Under the pieces are notes generated by a model, which saw nothing but the letters and a program-made list of their open reading frames with translations, was not told the DNA's origin and made no database searches. DNA of 64,000 nt from Limnothrix sp. CACIAM 69d (GTDB lineage Bacteria; Cyanobacteriota; Cyanobacteriia; CACIAM-69d), in the NCBI GenBank assembly GCA_001913845.2, contig MKGP02000007.1:1-64000 (forward strand), read 5' to 3'. Below, one piece after another: positions 8,326-15,927 of the stretch; position 1 is the stretch's first letter; each line of letters opens with the position of its first letter. The translations under genes and the position numbers were made by a program.

Positions 8326-8925
8326 TTAACGGAATTGGTGAATGGCGCTGGCCACAATCCCCAAAATCTTAAACACCATTCCTTCGGTGATTTGCAAAGG
8401 GGCATAGATCGGGTTTTCGGAATGCAGAAAAATGCGACCATCCAGCACTTGCAGCCGCTTGACCGTTACCTTGTCATCCACCAGCGCCAGCACAATTTGT
8501 CCCGTTTGGGCGTTGTCCGCCTCGGAGGCATCAATCACCAGCAGATCATCGGGATAGATGCCAATACCGATCATAGAATCCCCCGTGACCCGCACCAAAA
8601 AAGACTCGCTGGGATGCCGACTGAGATAGGTGTTCAGGTCGATCGCGTCGGGTTCCGTGTCCTCTTGGGGCGCAAAGGCGTGTAATCCAGCGGCCGCCGG
8701 CATTTCATAGAGGCGCAGGGGTGGCGTGGGATGGTCTTCAATGCGTTGGAGCCGGCCATCGGCGATGGCTTCCGTTTCCAATTGATCGAGCTGCCATTGG
8801 GCCAGGAGTTCCGGCAGGCGATCAACAAAACTGATGGGCAGTCGAACCGCTTTGGTGGGTTCGCCATATTTACCTGTGCCTTTGGGACGACCCGCGCCCG
8901 GACGGCGACCGCCTCGACCGGTCAT
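8326..8925 (-). CDS. UmuD/LexA-like S24 autoproteolytic protein with AT-hook-like N-terminus
   Basis: This 199-residue protein has a C-terminal S24 serine-lysine peptidase: GDSMIGIGIYPDDLLVIDAS holds the catalytic Ser and DDKVTVKRL the catalytic Lys. A probable Ala-Gly self-cleavage site lies in MPAAAGLHAF, near residue 80. The N-terminus TGRGGRRPGAGRPKGTGKYG resembles an AT-hook, then a short helical region follows rather than the LexA winged helix. This layout is common in cyanobacteria and is annotated as UmuD-like or as a LexA-family regulator. No umuC lies next to it. It may act with an unlinked polymerase V or as a RecA-responsive DNA-binding switch. Confidence 0.8.
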   Translation of the reverse strand: MTGRGGRRPGAGRPKGTGKYGEPTKAVRLPISFVDRLPELLAQWQLDQLETEAIADGRLQRIEDHPTPPLRLYEMPAAAGLHAFAPQEDTEPDAIDLNTYLSRHPSESFLVRVTGDSMIGIGIYPDDLLVIDASEADNAQTGQIVLALVDDKVTVKRLQVLDGRIFLHSENPIYAPLQITEGMVFKILGIVASAIHQFR

Positions 8926-9253
8926 AGTGACTCCTTGGATTGAATATGCTGAATTTTGAAGATGATCGGTAAGCTAAGAAAGCAGCGGTGGGCCATGGGT
9001 TTGTTGGCGATTTTGCTGCCCCAATCGGATTCAGCGCTAGGGCCAAAACTTGCCCGAACATTTGCCAGTTTGCCGATTGGACGCTGCTGATTTTAGGTTG
9101 CTGAAATCTTTGCTTGGGTTTTCTTGCTTGGATTTCTGTACCTGGATTTCTTTGCTTGGTTTGCGGAATTGCTATCAACGCATTGATTGCAGTACACGAA
9201 TTTAGACTAGCACGATCGCCCGAAAGAGTTACTCCACAGAATTGAGAAGAATT
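8926..9253. other. Gene-free stretch between divergent genes
   Basis: A 328-base divergent promoter region between the S24 peptidase and the DUF3122 gene. It contains a degenerate tandem array near 9105-9165 built from TTTCTTGCTTGGA-like units. I saw no gene, and no clear LexA-type operator could be assigned by eye. Confidence 0.6.
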
Positions 9254-9868
9254 ATGAGAATTTGGGAAAGCATTATGAATTGCCAAAAGAGTCAAAATAT
9301 CCAAACAGACCGGGGAAGCGTTCGATCGCCCCAATTGCCCGGGTGGTGGATGGGGTGGCCTACGTTGACCAAGGCTTTGGGGTTGTTGTTGGCGGTTGTG
9401 CTTTGGGGTTGGTGGCTAATGCCGGAACCGGCGATGGCCAGTCTGCATCCCTACCCCCTTCCGGGCGATCGGGTCTTGTGTCGATCGTTGCAATCCCTGC
9501 GAGATCAGCGCGATCGCAGTTGGCAATTGGTGTTGTTTGGCGAAGCGGCCAAAGGACAACCACCCACAACAGGATTTCGGTTGCGGGTGGTTGGGTTTCC
9601 CAGTTTGCGGGTCAATCGCGATCGATCTTTAATCATCACCAATTCCACAGGGGCCGTTGCCCAGCTTGCGGATCAGTTCCCGATCGATTCATTAGCCCTC
9701 AACACCGGAGAATATGAATTTGATTCCGTGGCAGGTCGGTTAAATCAATTGGGTATTTTGCGATTAACCATCCCCGTCGGTGATGCTGATCAGGCAGAAA
9801 TTCCCGTACCGCCTTTTGTTTTACAAGAGTGGAAAATGCTTCAAAAATCAGGATGTCCCAAGGCTTGA
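9254..9868 (+). CDS. Exported DUF3122 protein
   Basis: The protein is about 204 residues, with a Trp-rich hydrophobic signal segment near residues 38-58 (LTKALGLLLAVVLWGWWLM) followed by EPAMAS, a plausible signal peptidase I site. The mature part begins LHPYPLPGDRVLCRSLQSLRDQ and continues with WQLVLF and LRVVGFPSL. This matches DUF3122, a cyanobacterial family of small secreted or lumenal beta-rich proteins of unknown role. The N-terminus is unusually long before the hydrophobic core; a later ATG at 9275 or even further in is possible. The frame also extends to a TTG at 9242. Confidence 0.75.
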   Translation: MRIWESIMNCQKSQNIQTDRGSVRSPQLPGWWMGWPTLTKALGLLLAVVLWGWWLMPEPAMASLHPYPLPGDRVLCRSLQSLRDQRDRSWQLVLFGEAAKGQPPTTGFRLRVVGFPSLRVNRDRSLIITNSTGAVAQLADQFPIDSLALNTGEYEFDSVAGRLNQLGILRLTIPVGDADQAEIPVPPFVLQEWKMLQKSGCPKA

Positions 9869-10058
9869 GGCAGTCAAAATTGTGGTGGCATAGGATACTC
9901 AATAGACCCTAATTGCAAGTCTGAATTGTCCAAAGATCGTTCAACAAATTGCTGCTGAATCGATTACCCATGAGGGAGTAATCTTCAGTTTGCTAATTCA
10001 GCCTCAGCGGGTGTCTAAAAAGCGAAATTTGGTAGGCAGCTTGCTCAGTCTACAACAA

Positions 10059-10078
10059 CAAGGGGCTTAAGCCCCTTG
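10059..10078. repeat. Palindromic repeat family A, copy 2
   Basis: Perfect CAAGGGGCTTAAGCCCCTTG in the 264-base gap between the convergent DUF3122 and lrtA genes, where it could terminate both transcripts. Confidence 0.9.
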
Positions 10079-10132
10079 TCCCTAAGGGCTACGATATTTA
10101 GCAAGCGCTTCCAGATGCTTTTCAAGCAACCT

Positions 10133-10732
10133 CTAAGCGGCGGAAGAGTTCTCGGCAAAGCGCTGGGCCTTGCGGGGTTGAATCACGCCGTAACCACCAT
10201 GGTTCCGTTCATAAATCACGTTGATTTCACCCGTTTCTGAGTTGCAGAACATGAAGAAATCGTGATCAACCAGCTCCAGTTGCTCCAGGGCCTCCGCGAT
10301 CGTCATCGGGGCCATTTCAAAGTATTTCGTCCGCACCACATCCGCCGGCAACTCGGGTTCTCGGGGCGGAATAATGGTTCCGACTGGCATTTCGCCCAGC
10401 ACTTCGGCGGTTTTCACCGGCTCGCGGCGACGTTCTTGATGTTTTTCCTTATACTTACGAAGTTGACGGGCAATCTTGTCAGCAACCATGTCAATGCTGG
10501 CATACAGGTTCTCGCTGCTTTCTTCAGCTCGAACAACTGTGCGGTTCGCGTAAATGGTCACCTCAGCCGTTTGGTTAGAATCAATCCGGGGGTTGCGAGC
10601 TACCGACAGGTGCACATCCACTTCAAGCGTTAAGTGTTGAAAATGGCTGACGGCCTTTTCAATTTTTTGCTGAACATAGTCACGCAGTGCATCGGTAATC
10701 TCGATGTTTTTACCCTGGATGACAAGCTTCAT
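10133..10732 (-). CDS. hpf: Long-form ribosome hibernation promoting factor (light-repressed LrtA)
   Basis: A 199-residue long HPF. Residues 1-100 form the S30AE/YfiA-like domain ([36 protein letters not shown]). The C-terminal dimerisation domain ([20 protein letters not shown], then [15 protein letters not shown]) follows a charged linker. Long HPF binds the 30S decoding site and pairs 70S ribosomes into inactive 100S dimers. In cyanobacteria the homologue is the light-repressed transcript product LrtA, which rises in the dark or under stress. It is divergent from lipB across 191 bases. The ATG is preceded by GGGGAGGAAGCT. Confidence 0.95.
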   Translation of the reverse strand: MKLVIQGKNIEITDALRDYVQQKIEKAVSHFQHLTLEVDVHLSVARNPRIDSNQTAEVTIYANRTVVRAEESSENLYASIDMVADKIARQLRKYKEKHQERRREPVKTAEVLGEMPVGTIIPPREPELPADVVRTKYFEMAPMTIAEALEQLELVDHDFFMFCNSETGEINVIYERNHGGYGVIQPRKAQRFAENSSAA

Positions 10733-10923
10733 AGAGCTTCCTCCCCTTCGAGATGGGTGATACTTTCAACGTAGCACTTTGGGATCGGGGGAAGAATTTC
10801 CTTTAAAATCTTTTGCATCTGTTGATGATTCTTGACCTTTTCTTCAGTGATTCCCCACAAACCATCACCAAACTCCCCTTGGCAATTCTCAATCTTTATG
10901 GTTAGGGCATTTGGCTAGAGTCT

Positions 10924-11652
10924 ATGGTTTGTGATGCTGCTACTGGAACCAATGGGGAATATGCCGGGCCGATCGCCCTCTGTTGGCACTTGAATTTGCA
11001 AACCACAGCTTACGAAGTGGCTTGGGGTTGGCAGCACCAGTGGCAGGCCGATCGAATCTCAGATCCAACGCTGCCCGATGGGTTCATGCTGTTGGAACAT
11101 CCGCCGGTTTATACCCTGGGGCGTGGGGCCGATCGCGCCTTTGTGCGGTTTGACCCCGCAACCCATCCCGTGCCGTTGGTGCCCATTGAGCGCGGAGGCG
11201 AGGTTACCCACCATTGCCCCGGACAGTTGGTCGGCTATCCGATTTTGAATTTGCGCCGTCACCAACCGGATCTCCATTGGTATCTGCGCCAGTTGGAGGA
11301 GGTGTTGATTCGGGCGATCGGGACTTGGGGTTTGGCGGCGGAACGGCTGCCGGGCCTGACGGGGGTGTGGCTAAAGGGGTGCAAGGTGGCGGCGATCGGG
11401 ATTCAGGTCAGCCGTTGGGTGACCATGCACGGCTTTGCTCTGAATGTGGATTGTGAGCTGGCGGGCTTTCGGGAAATCGTGCCCTGTGGAATTGCCGATC
11501 GCCCCGTGGGCCGACTGGTGGATTTTGTGCCCGGTTTGACGGTGGCCCAGGTGCGATCGGTGGTGGCAGAGCAGTTTGCGGCGGTGTTTGGCCTGCGCTT
11601 GGAACCCTGCCCCCCAACCCACCGACCGGCGGGCGCATTGATTTTGCCCTAG
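10924..11652 (+). CDS. lipB: Octanoyl-[acyl carrier protein]:protein octanoyltransferase LipB
   Basis: LipB moves the octanoyl group from acyl carrier protein onto lipoyl domains, the first step of protein lipoylation. The lipA gene later in this window does the second. The 242-residue protein shows the family motif [18 protein letters not shown] and the catalytic pair of Lys ([15 protein letters not shown]) and Cys (CEL/EIVPCGI). The stop codon overlaps that of hypB on the other strand: both stops fall within CTAG at 11649-11652, so the two genes converge with no spacer. Confidence 0.95.
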   Translation: MVCDAATGTNGEYAGPIALCWHLNLQTTAYEVAWGWQHQWQADRISDPTLPDGFMLLEHPPVYTLGRGADRAFVRFDPATHPVPLVPIERGGEVTHHCPGQLVGYPILNLRRHQPDLHWYLRQLEEVLIRAIGTWGLAAERLPGLTGVWLKGCKVAAIGIQVSRWVTMHGFALNVDCELAGFREIVPCGIADRPVGRLVDFVPGLTVAQVRSVVAEQFAAVFGLRLEPCPPTHRPAGALILP

Positions 11653-12632
11653 GGAGCCAAGCTGGCGGCCGAAGTGGAGCAGGCGCGATCTCGCTGAACC
11701 AAAAGCCAGTCGTACCAATCGGTCAACCCTTCGCCGGTCAGAGACGAAAGGGGCAAAATTCGCGCCTTGGGGTTCACCTGCTTCACGGCGGCGATCGCCC
11801 GGTCTAGATCAAAGGGCAAATAGGGGAGCAAATCAATTTTGCTCAGGAGCACCAAATCGCAGGCCCGAAACAGGTGTGGATACTTCAGGGGTTTATCTTC
11901 ACCCTCAGTGACCGAAAAAATCCCGACCCGGGACGCTTCTCCCAAATCAAACAGCGCAGGACAAACCAGGTTGCCCACGTTCTCGATCGCCAAAATGCTG
12001 CCCGGTGGCGGTTGCAGTTGCTGACAGCCTCCTTGCACCATGGCCGCGTCCAGATGGCAACCCGTGCCCGTGTTGACCTGAACCACGGGGCAACCGGTGG
12101 CCCGCACCCGTTCCGCATCGTTCAAGGTGGCCTGATCTCCTTCAATGACGGCGAAGGAGACCCGATCGGCCAAATCCGTCAGGGTTTTCACCAGCAGCGT
12201 TGTTTTGCCGGCCCCGGGCCCGCTCATCAGGTTCAGAGCCCAAATGCCCTGGGTTTGGAACCATTGGCGGTTGGCGGCGGCCAGTTGGTTGTTTTTGTCT
12301 AGTAGCCGCGCTTCGAGGTGCAGGGTTTGGGTGACCGGATCCGTTGCCGTCAGAGAGGGGCGATCGGCTGGGTGAGGATCCCGATCGGTAGGGGGATGAT
12401 CGTGATGATGACCGGGAGGATGGGCATGGTGGTGAGGAGCAGGGCTGGGTGTTGCGGGCCCGTGGCGATGCACTACCACCGAACCATCGGGATGTTGGTG
12501 ACTGTGCCAATCGGAGCCGATCGGGGGGGGGCCCAACGCTGGATCGATCGCCGCTGATGGGGGGCGCTCAGTTAGGGATAGGTTGGTGATCGTGACCGAT
12601 GCCCCCTCATCACAACCGCAGGTTACGCACAT
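11649..12632 (-). CDS. hypB: Hydrogenase nickel-incorporation GTPase HypB
   Basis: HypB is the SIMIBI GTPase that, with HypA, loads nickel into the large subunit precursor of [NiFe]-hydrogenase. The 327-residue protein starts MCVTCGC, the conserved N-terminal metal-binding motif. A long histidine-rich segment follows ([23 protein letters not shown], about residues 50-90), probably a nickel store. Then comes the GTPase domain with P-loop [10 protein letters not shown] and switch residues [17 protein letters not shown] eight bases before the chosen ATG supports the start; the longer frame runs 26 codons upstream into hypA. It is the last gene of the hypFCDEAB operon and overlaps hypA by 10 bases. 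Confidence 0.95.
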   Translation of the reverse strand: MCVTCGCDEGASVTITNLSLTERPPSAAIDPALGPPPIGSDWHSHQHPDGSVVVHRHGPATPSPAPHHHAHPPGHHHDHPPTDRDPHPADRPSLTATDPVTQTLHLEARLLDKNNQLAAANRQWFQTQGIWALNLMSGPGAGKTTLLVKTLTDLADRVSFAVIEGDQATLNDAERVRATGCPVVQVNTGTGCHLDAAMVQGGCQQLQPPPGSILAIENVGNLVCPALFDLGEASRVGIFSVTEGEDKPLKYPHLFRACDLVLLSKIDLLPYLPFDLDRAIAAVKQVNPKARILPLSSLTGEGLTDWYDWLLVQRDRACSTSAASLAP

Positions 12633-12964
12633 GGGATGATCTCCAAGGTTTTTAAAATCAAGTCTTGGCCCGCCTCGATCGCCCAATCCAAGCTGTTGCA
12701 ATGGGGGCAAATCCCCACCACATCATCCAGGGGGAAATCCCGGCCGCAATGGTGGCAGCGGGCCAAGCCAGGCACGATCGTGATGTCCAACTCCGCCCCC
12801 TCCAGGGCCGTGCCCATGGCGCAGGGGCCAAAACAAAAGGCGATCGCCTCCGTGGAAATGCCCGACAGGGCCCCCACGGCCAAACCCAGTCGGCGGATGG
12901 GGGCCCCTTGGGCCTGAGCCAGCGCCAACCGTACCAGTTCCTGAGTAATGCCTAGTTCGTGCAT
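12623..12964 (-). CDS. hypA: Hydrogenase maturation factor HypA (nickel metallochaperone)
   Basis: A 113-residue protein beginning MHELGI, where Met1-His2-Glu3 form the nickel site. A zinc site of two CxxC motifs follows (CHHC and CPHC, about residues 69-87). Residues 5-55 form the family's helix-sheet nickel-binding part (ITQELVRLALAQAQ). HypA delivers nickel in partnership with HypB, whose gene it overlaps by 10 bases, indicating translational coupling. The ATG has a strong Shine-Dalgarno, AGGAGG, five bases upstream. Just upstream lies a four-unit 14-bp tandem repeat in the gap to hypE. Confidence 0.95.
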   Translation of the reverse strand: MHELGITQELVRLALAQAQGAPIRRLGLAVGALSGISTEAIAFCFGPCAMGTALEGAELDITIVPGLARCHHCGRDFPLDDVVGICPHCNSLDWAIEAGQDLILKTLEIIPCA

Positions 12965-12990
12965 TGCATTCCTCCTGTGCTCGATTAGCT

Positions 12991-13046
12991 CAAACCAATT
13001 AGCCCAAACCGATTAGCCCAAACCGATTAGCCCAAACCGATTAGCG
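12991..13046. repeat. 14-bp tandem array, four units, between hypE and hypA
   Basis: Units at 12991, 13005, 13019 and 13033 follow CAAACCGATTAGCC with one or two changes. The array lies in the 96-base gap inside the hyp operon. Confidence 0.9.
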
Positions 13047-13060
13047 CTAACCCACCGGCT

Positions 13061-14176
13061 CTAACAAATTCGGGGCAAGGGATCGCCCATCGGCCACTCA
13101 ATAATTCGTTCAGAACCAAAGCGCGTTTGCAAAATCACCACGGGCGGATCCGCCTTGGTCACATGGCCCACCAAACAGGCCTCCCGTCCTTCCGGCAGCA
13201 TTTGCATGGCCATCAGGGCCCGAGCTGCAAATTCCCCCGGAACCACCGCCACTAACAGACCTTCGTTAGCCATGTGCAAAGGATCGAGACCCAACACTTC
13301 GCAGGCGGCGGCCACGGGCGGCCGCACGGGCAACGCCGCCTCCTCGATCACCATGCTGACGCGGCTGGTTTGGGCAAATTCATTCAGCACGGCCGCCACG
13401 CCGCCCCGAGTGGCATCGCGCATGGCCCGCACGGTGGGACAAGCTTCACAGAGGGCCGCCGCCAGATCATGCAGGGGCTGGCAATCGCTGGTGATGTCCG
13501 CTTCGAGGGCCAAGTCTCCTCGGGCTAACAAAATAGCCGTGCCATGGTCGCCCATGGGGCCACTGAGCAGAATGGCATCACCCGGTTGCAGGTAGCGCGG
13601 CCCGGGCACTTGGTTCGATCGCGCCACGCCCACTCCGGCGGTGTTGATATAGATTTGGTCACCTTTGCCCCGAGGCACAACCTTTGTGTCGCCGGCCACC
13701 ACCTTGACGCGGGCCGTGTCGGCGGCCAGTTTCATGCTCTGGGCAATGCGGCGTAGCAGGGCGATCGGGGTGCCCTCTTCGAGGATGAACCCACAGGAGA
13801 GATAAAGCGGCTGGGCCCCGGTCACGGCCAAATCATTCACCGTGCCGTTGATGGCCAGGCTGCCGATGTCGCCGCCGGGAAAAAACAGCGGATCCACCAC
13901 GAAGGAATCGGTGGTGAAGGCCAATCGATCGCCCCGGGCCATGAACAGGGCTAAGTCCAGCCGCGCACTGTCATCCAGCGCATTGAGGGCATCGCTGCGA
14001 AAGGTTTCTAGGAAAATATCCGTGATCAGGTTATGGGTGGCCCGGCCGCCGCTGCCGTGGGCCAGGGTGATGTAGCCTTCGTCGCTCGATCGGGTGCGGT
14101 GCTGGGGTTGCTGAAACTCGAGCACGTTGGATGGGGGGGTGGCGAGGGAATCGGACGGATGATTAGAAGAAGCCAT
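13061..14176 (-). CDS. hypE: Hydrogenase maturation dehydratase HypE
   Basis: HypE dehydrates the carbamoyl group on its own C-terminal cysteine to thiocyanate, the cyanide donor for the Fe(CN)2CO centre. The 371-residue protein ends PLPRIC, the required terminal Pro-Arg-Ile-Cys. The PurM-like ATPase core shows LAHGSGGRATHNLI, SAR-like DSARLDL, the FTTDSFVVDPLFFPGGDIG metal/ATP motif and KVVPRGKGDQIYINT. The N-terminal 34 residues before GYITLAHGSGG are Ser/Pro-rich and longer than in many homologues. No clear Shine-Dalgarno marks the chosen ATG, so a later start is possible. Confidence 0.95.
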   Translation of the reverse strand: MASSNHPSDSLATPPSNVLEFQQPQHRTRSSDEGYITLAHGSGGRATHNLITDIFLETFRSDALNALDDSARLDLALFMARGDRLAFTTDSFVVDPLFFPGGDIGSLAINGTVNDLAVTGAQPLYLSCGFILEEGTPIALLRRIAQSMKLAADTARVKVVAGDTKVVPRGKGDQIYINTAGVGVARSNQVPGPRYLQPGDAILLSGPMGDHGTAILLARGDLALEADITSDCQPLHDLAAALCEACPTVRAMRDATRGGVAAVLNEFAQTSRVSMVIEEAALPVRPPVAAACEVLGLDPLHMANEGLLVAVVPGEFAARALMAMQMLPEGREACLVGHVTKADPPVVILQTRFGSERIIEWPMGDPLPRIC

Positions 14177-14223
14177 AGCATCAGGAGTTTAGGGCGGAAA
14201 TCACGGCGATCGGGCCAACGCGG

Positions 14224-15402
14224 CTATCGGGCCAATTCTGATTGCAGCGGGGGGCGGGCGGACGCTTCGGCAAATCTGCGGGGGGCGGCCATGGGTGATC
14301 GGGGGCCCCCGTGACCGTACTTGTAATAGGCAGCGCAGGCCCCTTCGGAGGAAACCATGCAAGCGCCTAGGGGATGGTCAGGGGTGCAACCGCGACCAAA
14401 GGCGCTGCATTCCCAGGGTTTCAGCTTGCCCTGCAAAATGAGGCCACATTGGCAAACGGGTGAATCCTCACTGGCTTGGCTGGGTAGGCAATAGCGCTGT
14501 TCCGCGTCAAAGGCCGCAAAGGCCGGAGCGATCGCCAAACCCGATCGGGGCAAGGATCCCAAGCCGCGCCACTCAAATTGCTCCCGCACTGTGAACACCT
14601 GAGCCAGGGCGGCCAGCGCTGGACTGTTGCCCTCGGGCTTCACCAGCCGGTGATATTGGTTTTCCACAGCGCAGCGCCCTTCAACCAACTGCAACAGCAA
14701 CATCCAGATCGATTGGAGCAGGTCGATCGGCTCAAACCCCCCCACCACCACGGGTTTCTGATAGCGATCGACCACCGCTTGATAGGGATCGGTGCCAATG
14801 ACGGCGCTCACGTGGCCGGGGCCAATGAACCCATCCAAGCGCAAGCCGCTGGCCTGGAGCAGAAATTCCAGAGCCGGGACAACGAGCACATGGTTACAAA
14901 ACACGCTGAAGTTGGCTTGCTGGGCGCGGGCCGCCGCCAGGATGGTCATGGCAACGGCGGGAGCAGTGGTTTCAAAGCCCAAGCCAAAAAAGACCACGGG
15001 CCGATCGGGATGGGTTTGGGCCAAGGTCAGCGCATCGAGGGGCGAATAGACCACGCGCACATCGGCTCCTCGCGCCTTGGCCTGCATGAGGCTGCCCCGC
15101 GCTCCGGGCACTCGCAGGGCATCACCAAAGGTGGCAAAGATCATGCCCGGTTGTTCTGCTAGGGCGATCGCGTCGTCAATTCGGCCCCGAGGCATGATGC
15201 AAACGGGGCAACCGGGCCCATGGATTAGCTCCACGGTTTCTGGCAGCAGGGCTTCGAGGCCATGTTTAAAAATGGTGTGGGTCTGGCCGCCGCAGACTTC
15301 CATCAGGGCCACGGGGCGATCGAGCCGTTGCGCTAGATGGGCAATTTCCCGCACCCAGCCCGCCACCGATGCGGGATCACGAAATTCCGTCACAAATTTC
15401 AT
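14224..15402 (-). CDS. hypD: Hydrogenase maturation iron-sulfur protein HypD
   Basis: HypD, a 4Fe-4S protein, forms with HypC the scaffold on which the Fe(CN)2CO unit is built. The 392-residue protein has the conserved blocks MEVCGGQTHTIFKHGL, HGPGCPVCIMPRGRID and FFGLGFETTAPA. The C-terminal cysteine-rich iron-sulfur region (CQCGLILQGKLKPWECSAFGRGCTPDHPLGACMVSSEGACAAYYKY, listed here in parts) is also present. The start at MKFVTEFRDP is supported by AGGAG seven bases upstream, although the frame continues 42 codons higher. The gap to hypC holds a short tandem repeat. Confidence 0.95.
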   Translation of the reverse strand: MKFVTEFRDPASVAGWVREIAHLAQRLDRPVALMEVCGGQTHTIFKHGLEALLPETVELIHGPGCPVCIMPRGRIDDAIALAEQPGMIFATFGDALRVPGARGSLMQAKARGADVRVVYSPLDALTLAQTHPDRPVVFFGLGFETTAPAVAMTILAAARAQQANFSVFCNHVLVVPALEFLLQASGLRLDGFIGPGHVSAVIGTDPYQAVVDRYQKPVVVGGFEPIDLLQSIWMLLLQLVEGRCAVENQYHRLVKPEGNSPALAALAQVFTVREQFEWRGLGSLPRSGLAIAPAFAAFDAEQRYCLPSQASEDSPVCQCGLILQGKLKPWECSAFGRGCTPDHPLGACMVSSEGACAAYYKYGHGGPRSPMAAPRRFAEASARPPLQSELAR

Positions 15403-15519
15403 CGCACACTCCTGAAACGGCTCTTCAAAAGGCTTTTTGGTAATGACTGCTTCAGCAAATGACTTCTTGCAATGACTTCTTAAAACACCGTTTCTGGAAC
15501 AGGGGTTGAGACAGCCAGA

Positions 15520-15568
15520 CTGGATCACGCGGGAACTGAATCATGCGGGAATCTGGATCACGCGGGAG
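15520..15568. repeat. 16-bp tandem array between hypC and hypD
   Basis: Three degenerate units of CTGGATCACGCGGGAA start at 15520, 15536 and 15553. The last unit overlaps the 3' end of hypC. Confidence 0.8.
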
Positions 15569-15803
15569 TGGTCAGGCGATCGATCCAAGTCAGGGTTTCT
15601 GTGGCTGCGGCCACATCTAACTCCTCCAAGGCAAAACCCGCGTGAACCACCACCCAGCGCCCCACCCACTGCTCGATCGGGCGATCGGGCGTGACCAAAC
15701 AGGCCAAGCTGACCGATCGCCGAACACCGCTCAAATCAACCGTGGCGAGTTGTTGATCCCCATCGACAATGGCCACCACTTGGCCCGGAACCGCTAAACA
15801 CAT
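15558..15803 (-). CDS. hypC: Hydrogenase maturation chaperone HypC
   Basis: An 81-residue HypC/HupF chaperone. It starts MCLAVPGQVV, with the invariant Cys2 that binds iron together with HypD. An OB-fold-like barrel (QQLATVDLSGVRRSVSLACL) and the terminal helix containing ALEELDVAAATETL follow. It carries the Fe(CN)2CO group to the hydrogenase large subunit. The frame opens five codons higher; the ATG before CLAVPG is required by the family, and GAGAGG upstream supports it. It lies between hypF and hypD in the operon. Confidence 0.95.
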   Translation of the reverse strand: MCLAVPGQVVAIVDGDQQLATVDLSGVRRSVSLACLVTPDRPIEQWVGRWVVVHAGFALEELDVAAATETLTWIDRLTTPA

Positions 15804-15836
15804 CCTGAAACCTCTCAATGACTCCTAAGGGCTGGC

Positions 15837-15884
15837 TTTGAATGGCTTGTGATTGATGGCTCGTGATTTGAATGGCTTGTGATT
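15837..15884. repeat. Direct repeats between hypF and hypC
   Basis: TTTGAATGGCTTGTGATT occurs at 15837-15854 and 15867-15884 with a partial copy between. It is another short repeat in a hyp operon gap. Confidence 0.75.
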
Positions 15885-15927
15885 CTCGGTGATTTCCAGT
15901 GGCGACCAGCACGGGATCACCGAGGCC

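Noticed and set aside
12991-13046. CRISPR-like repeat array
   Set aside because: Units are 14 bp and contiguous with no spacers; other arrays in the window are of the same simple tandem type and no cas genes are present.
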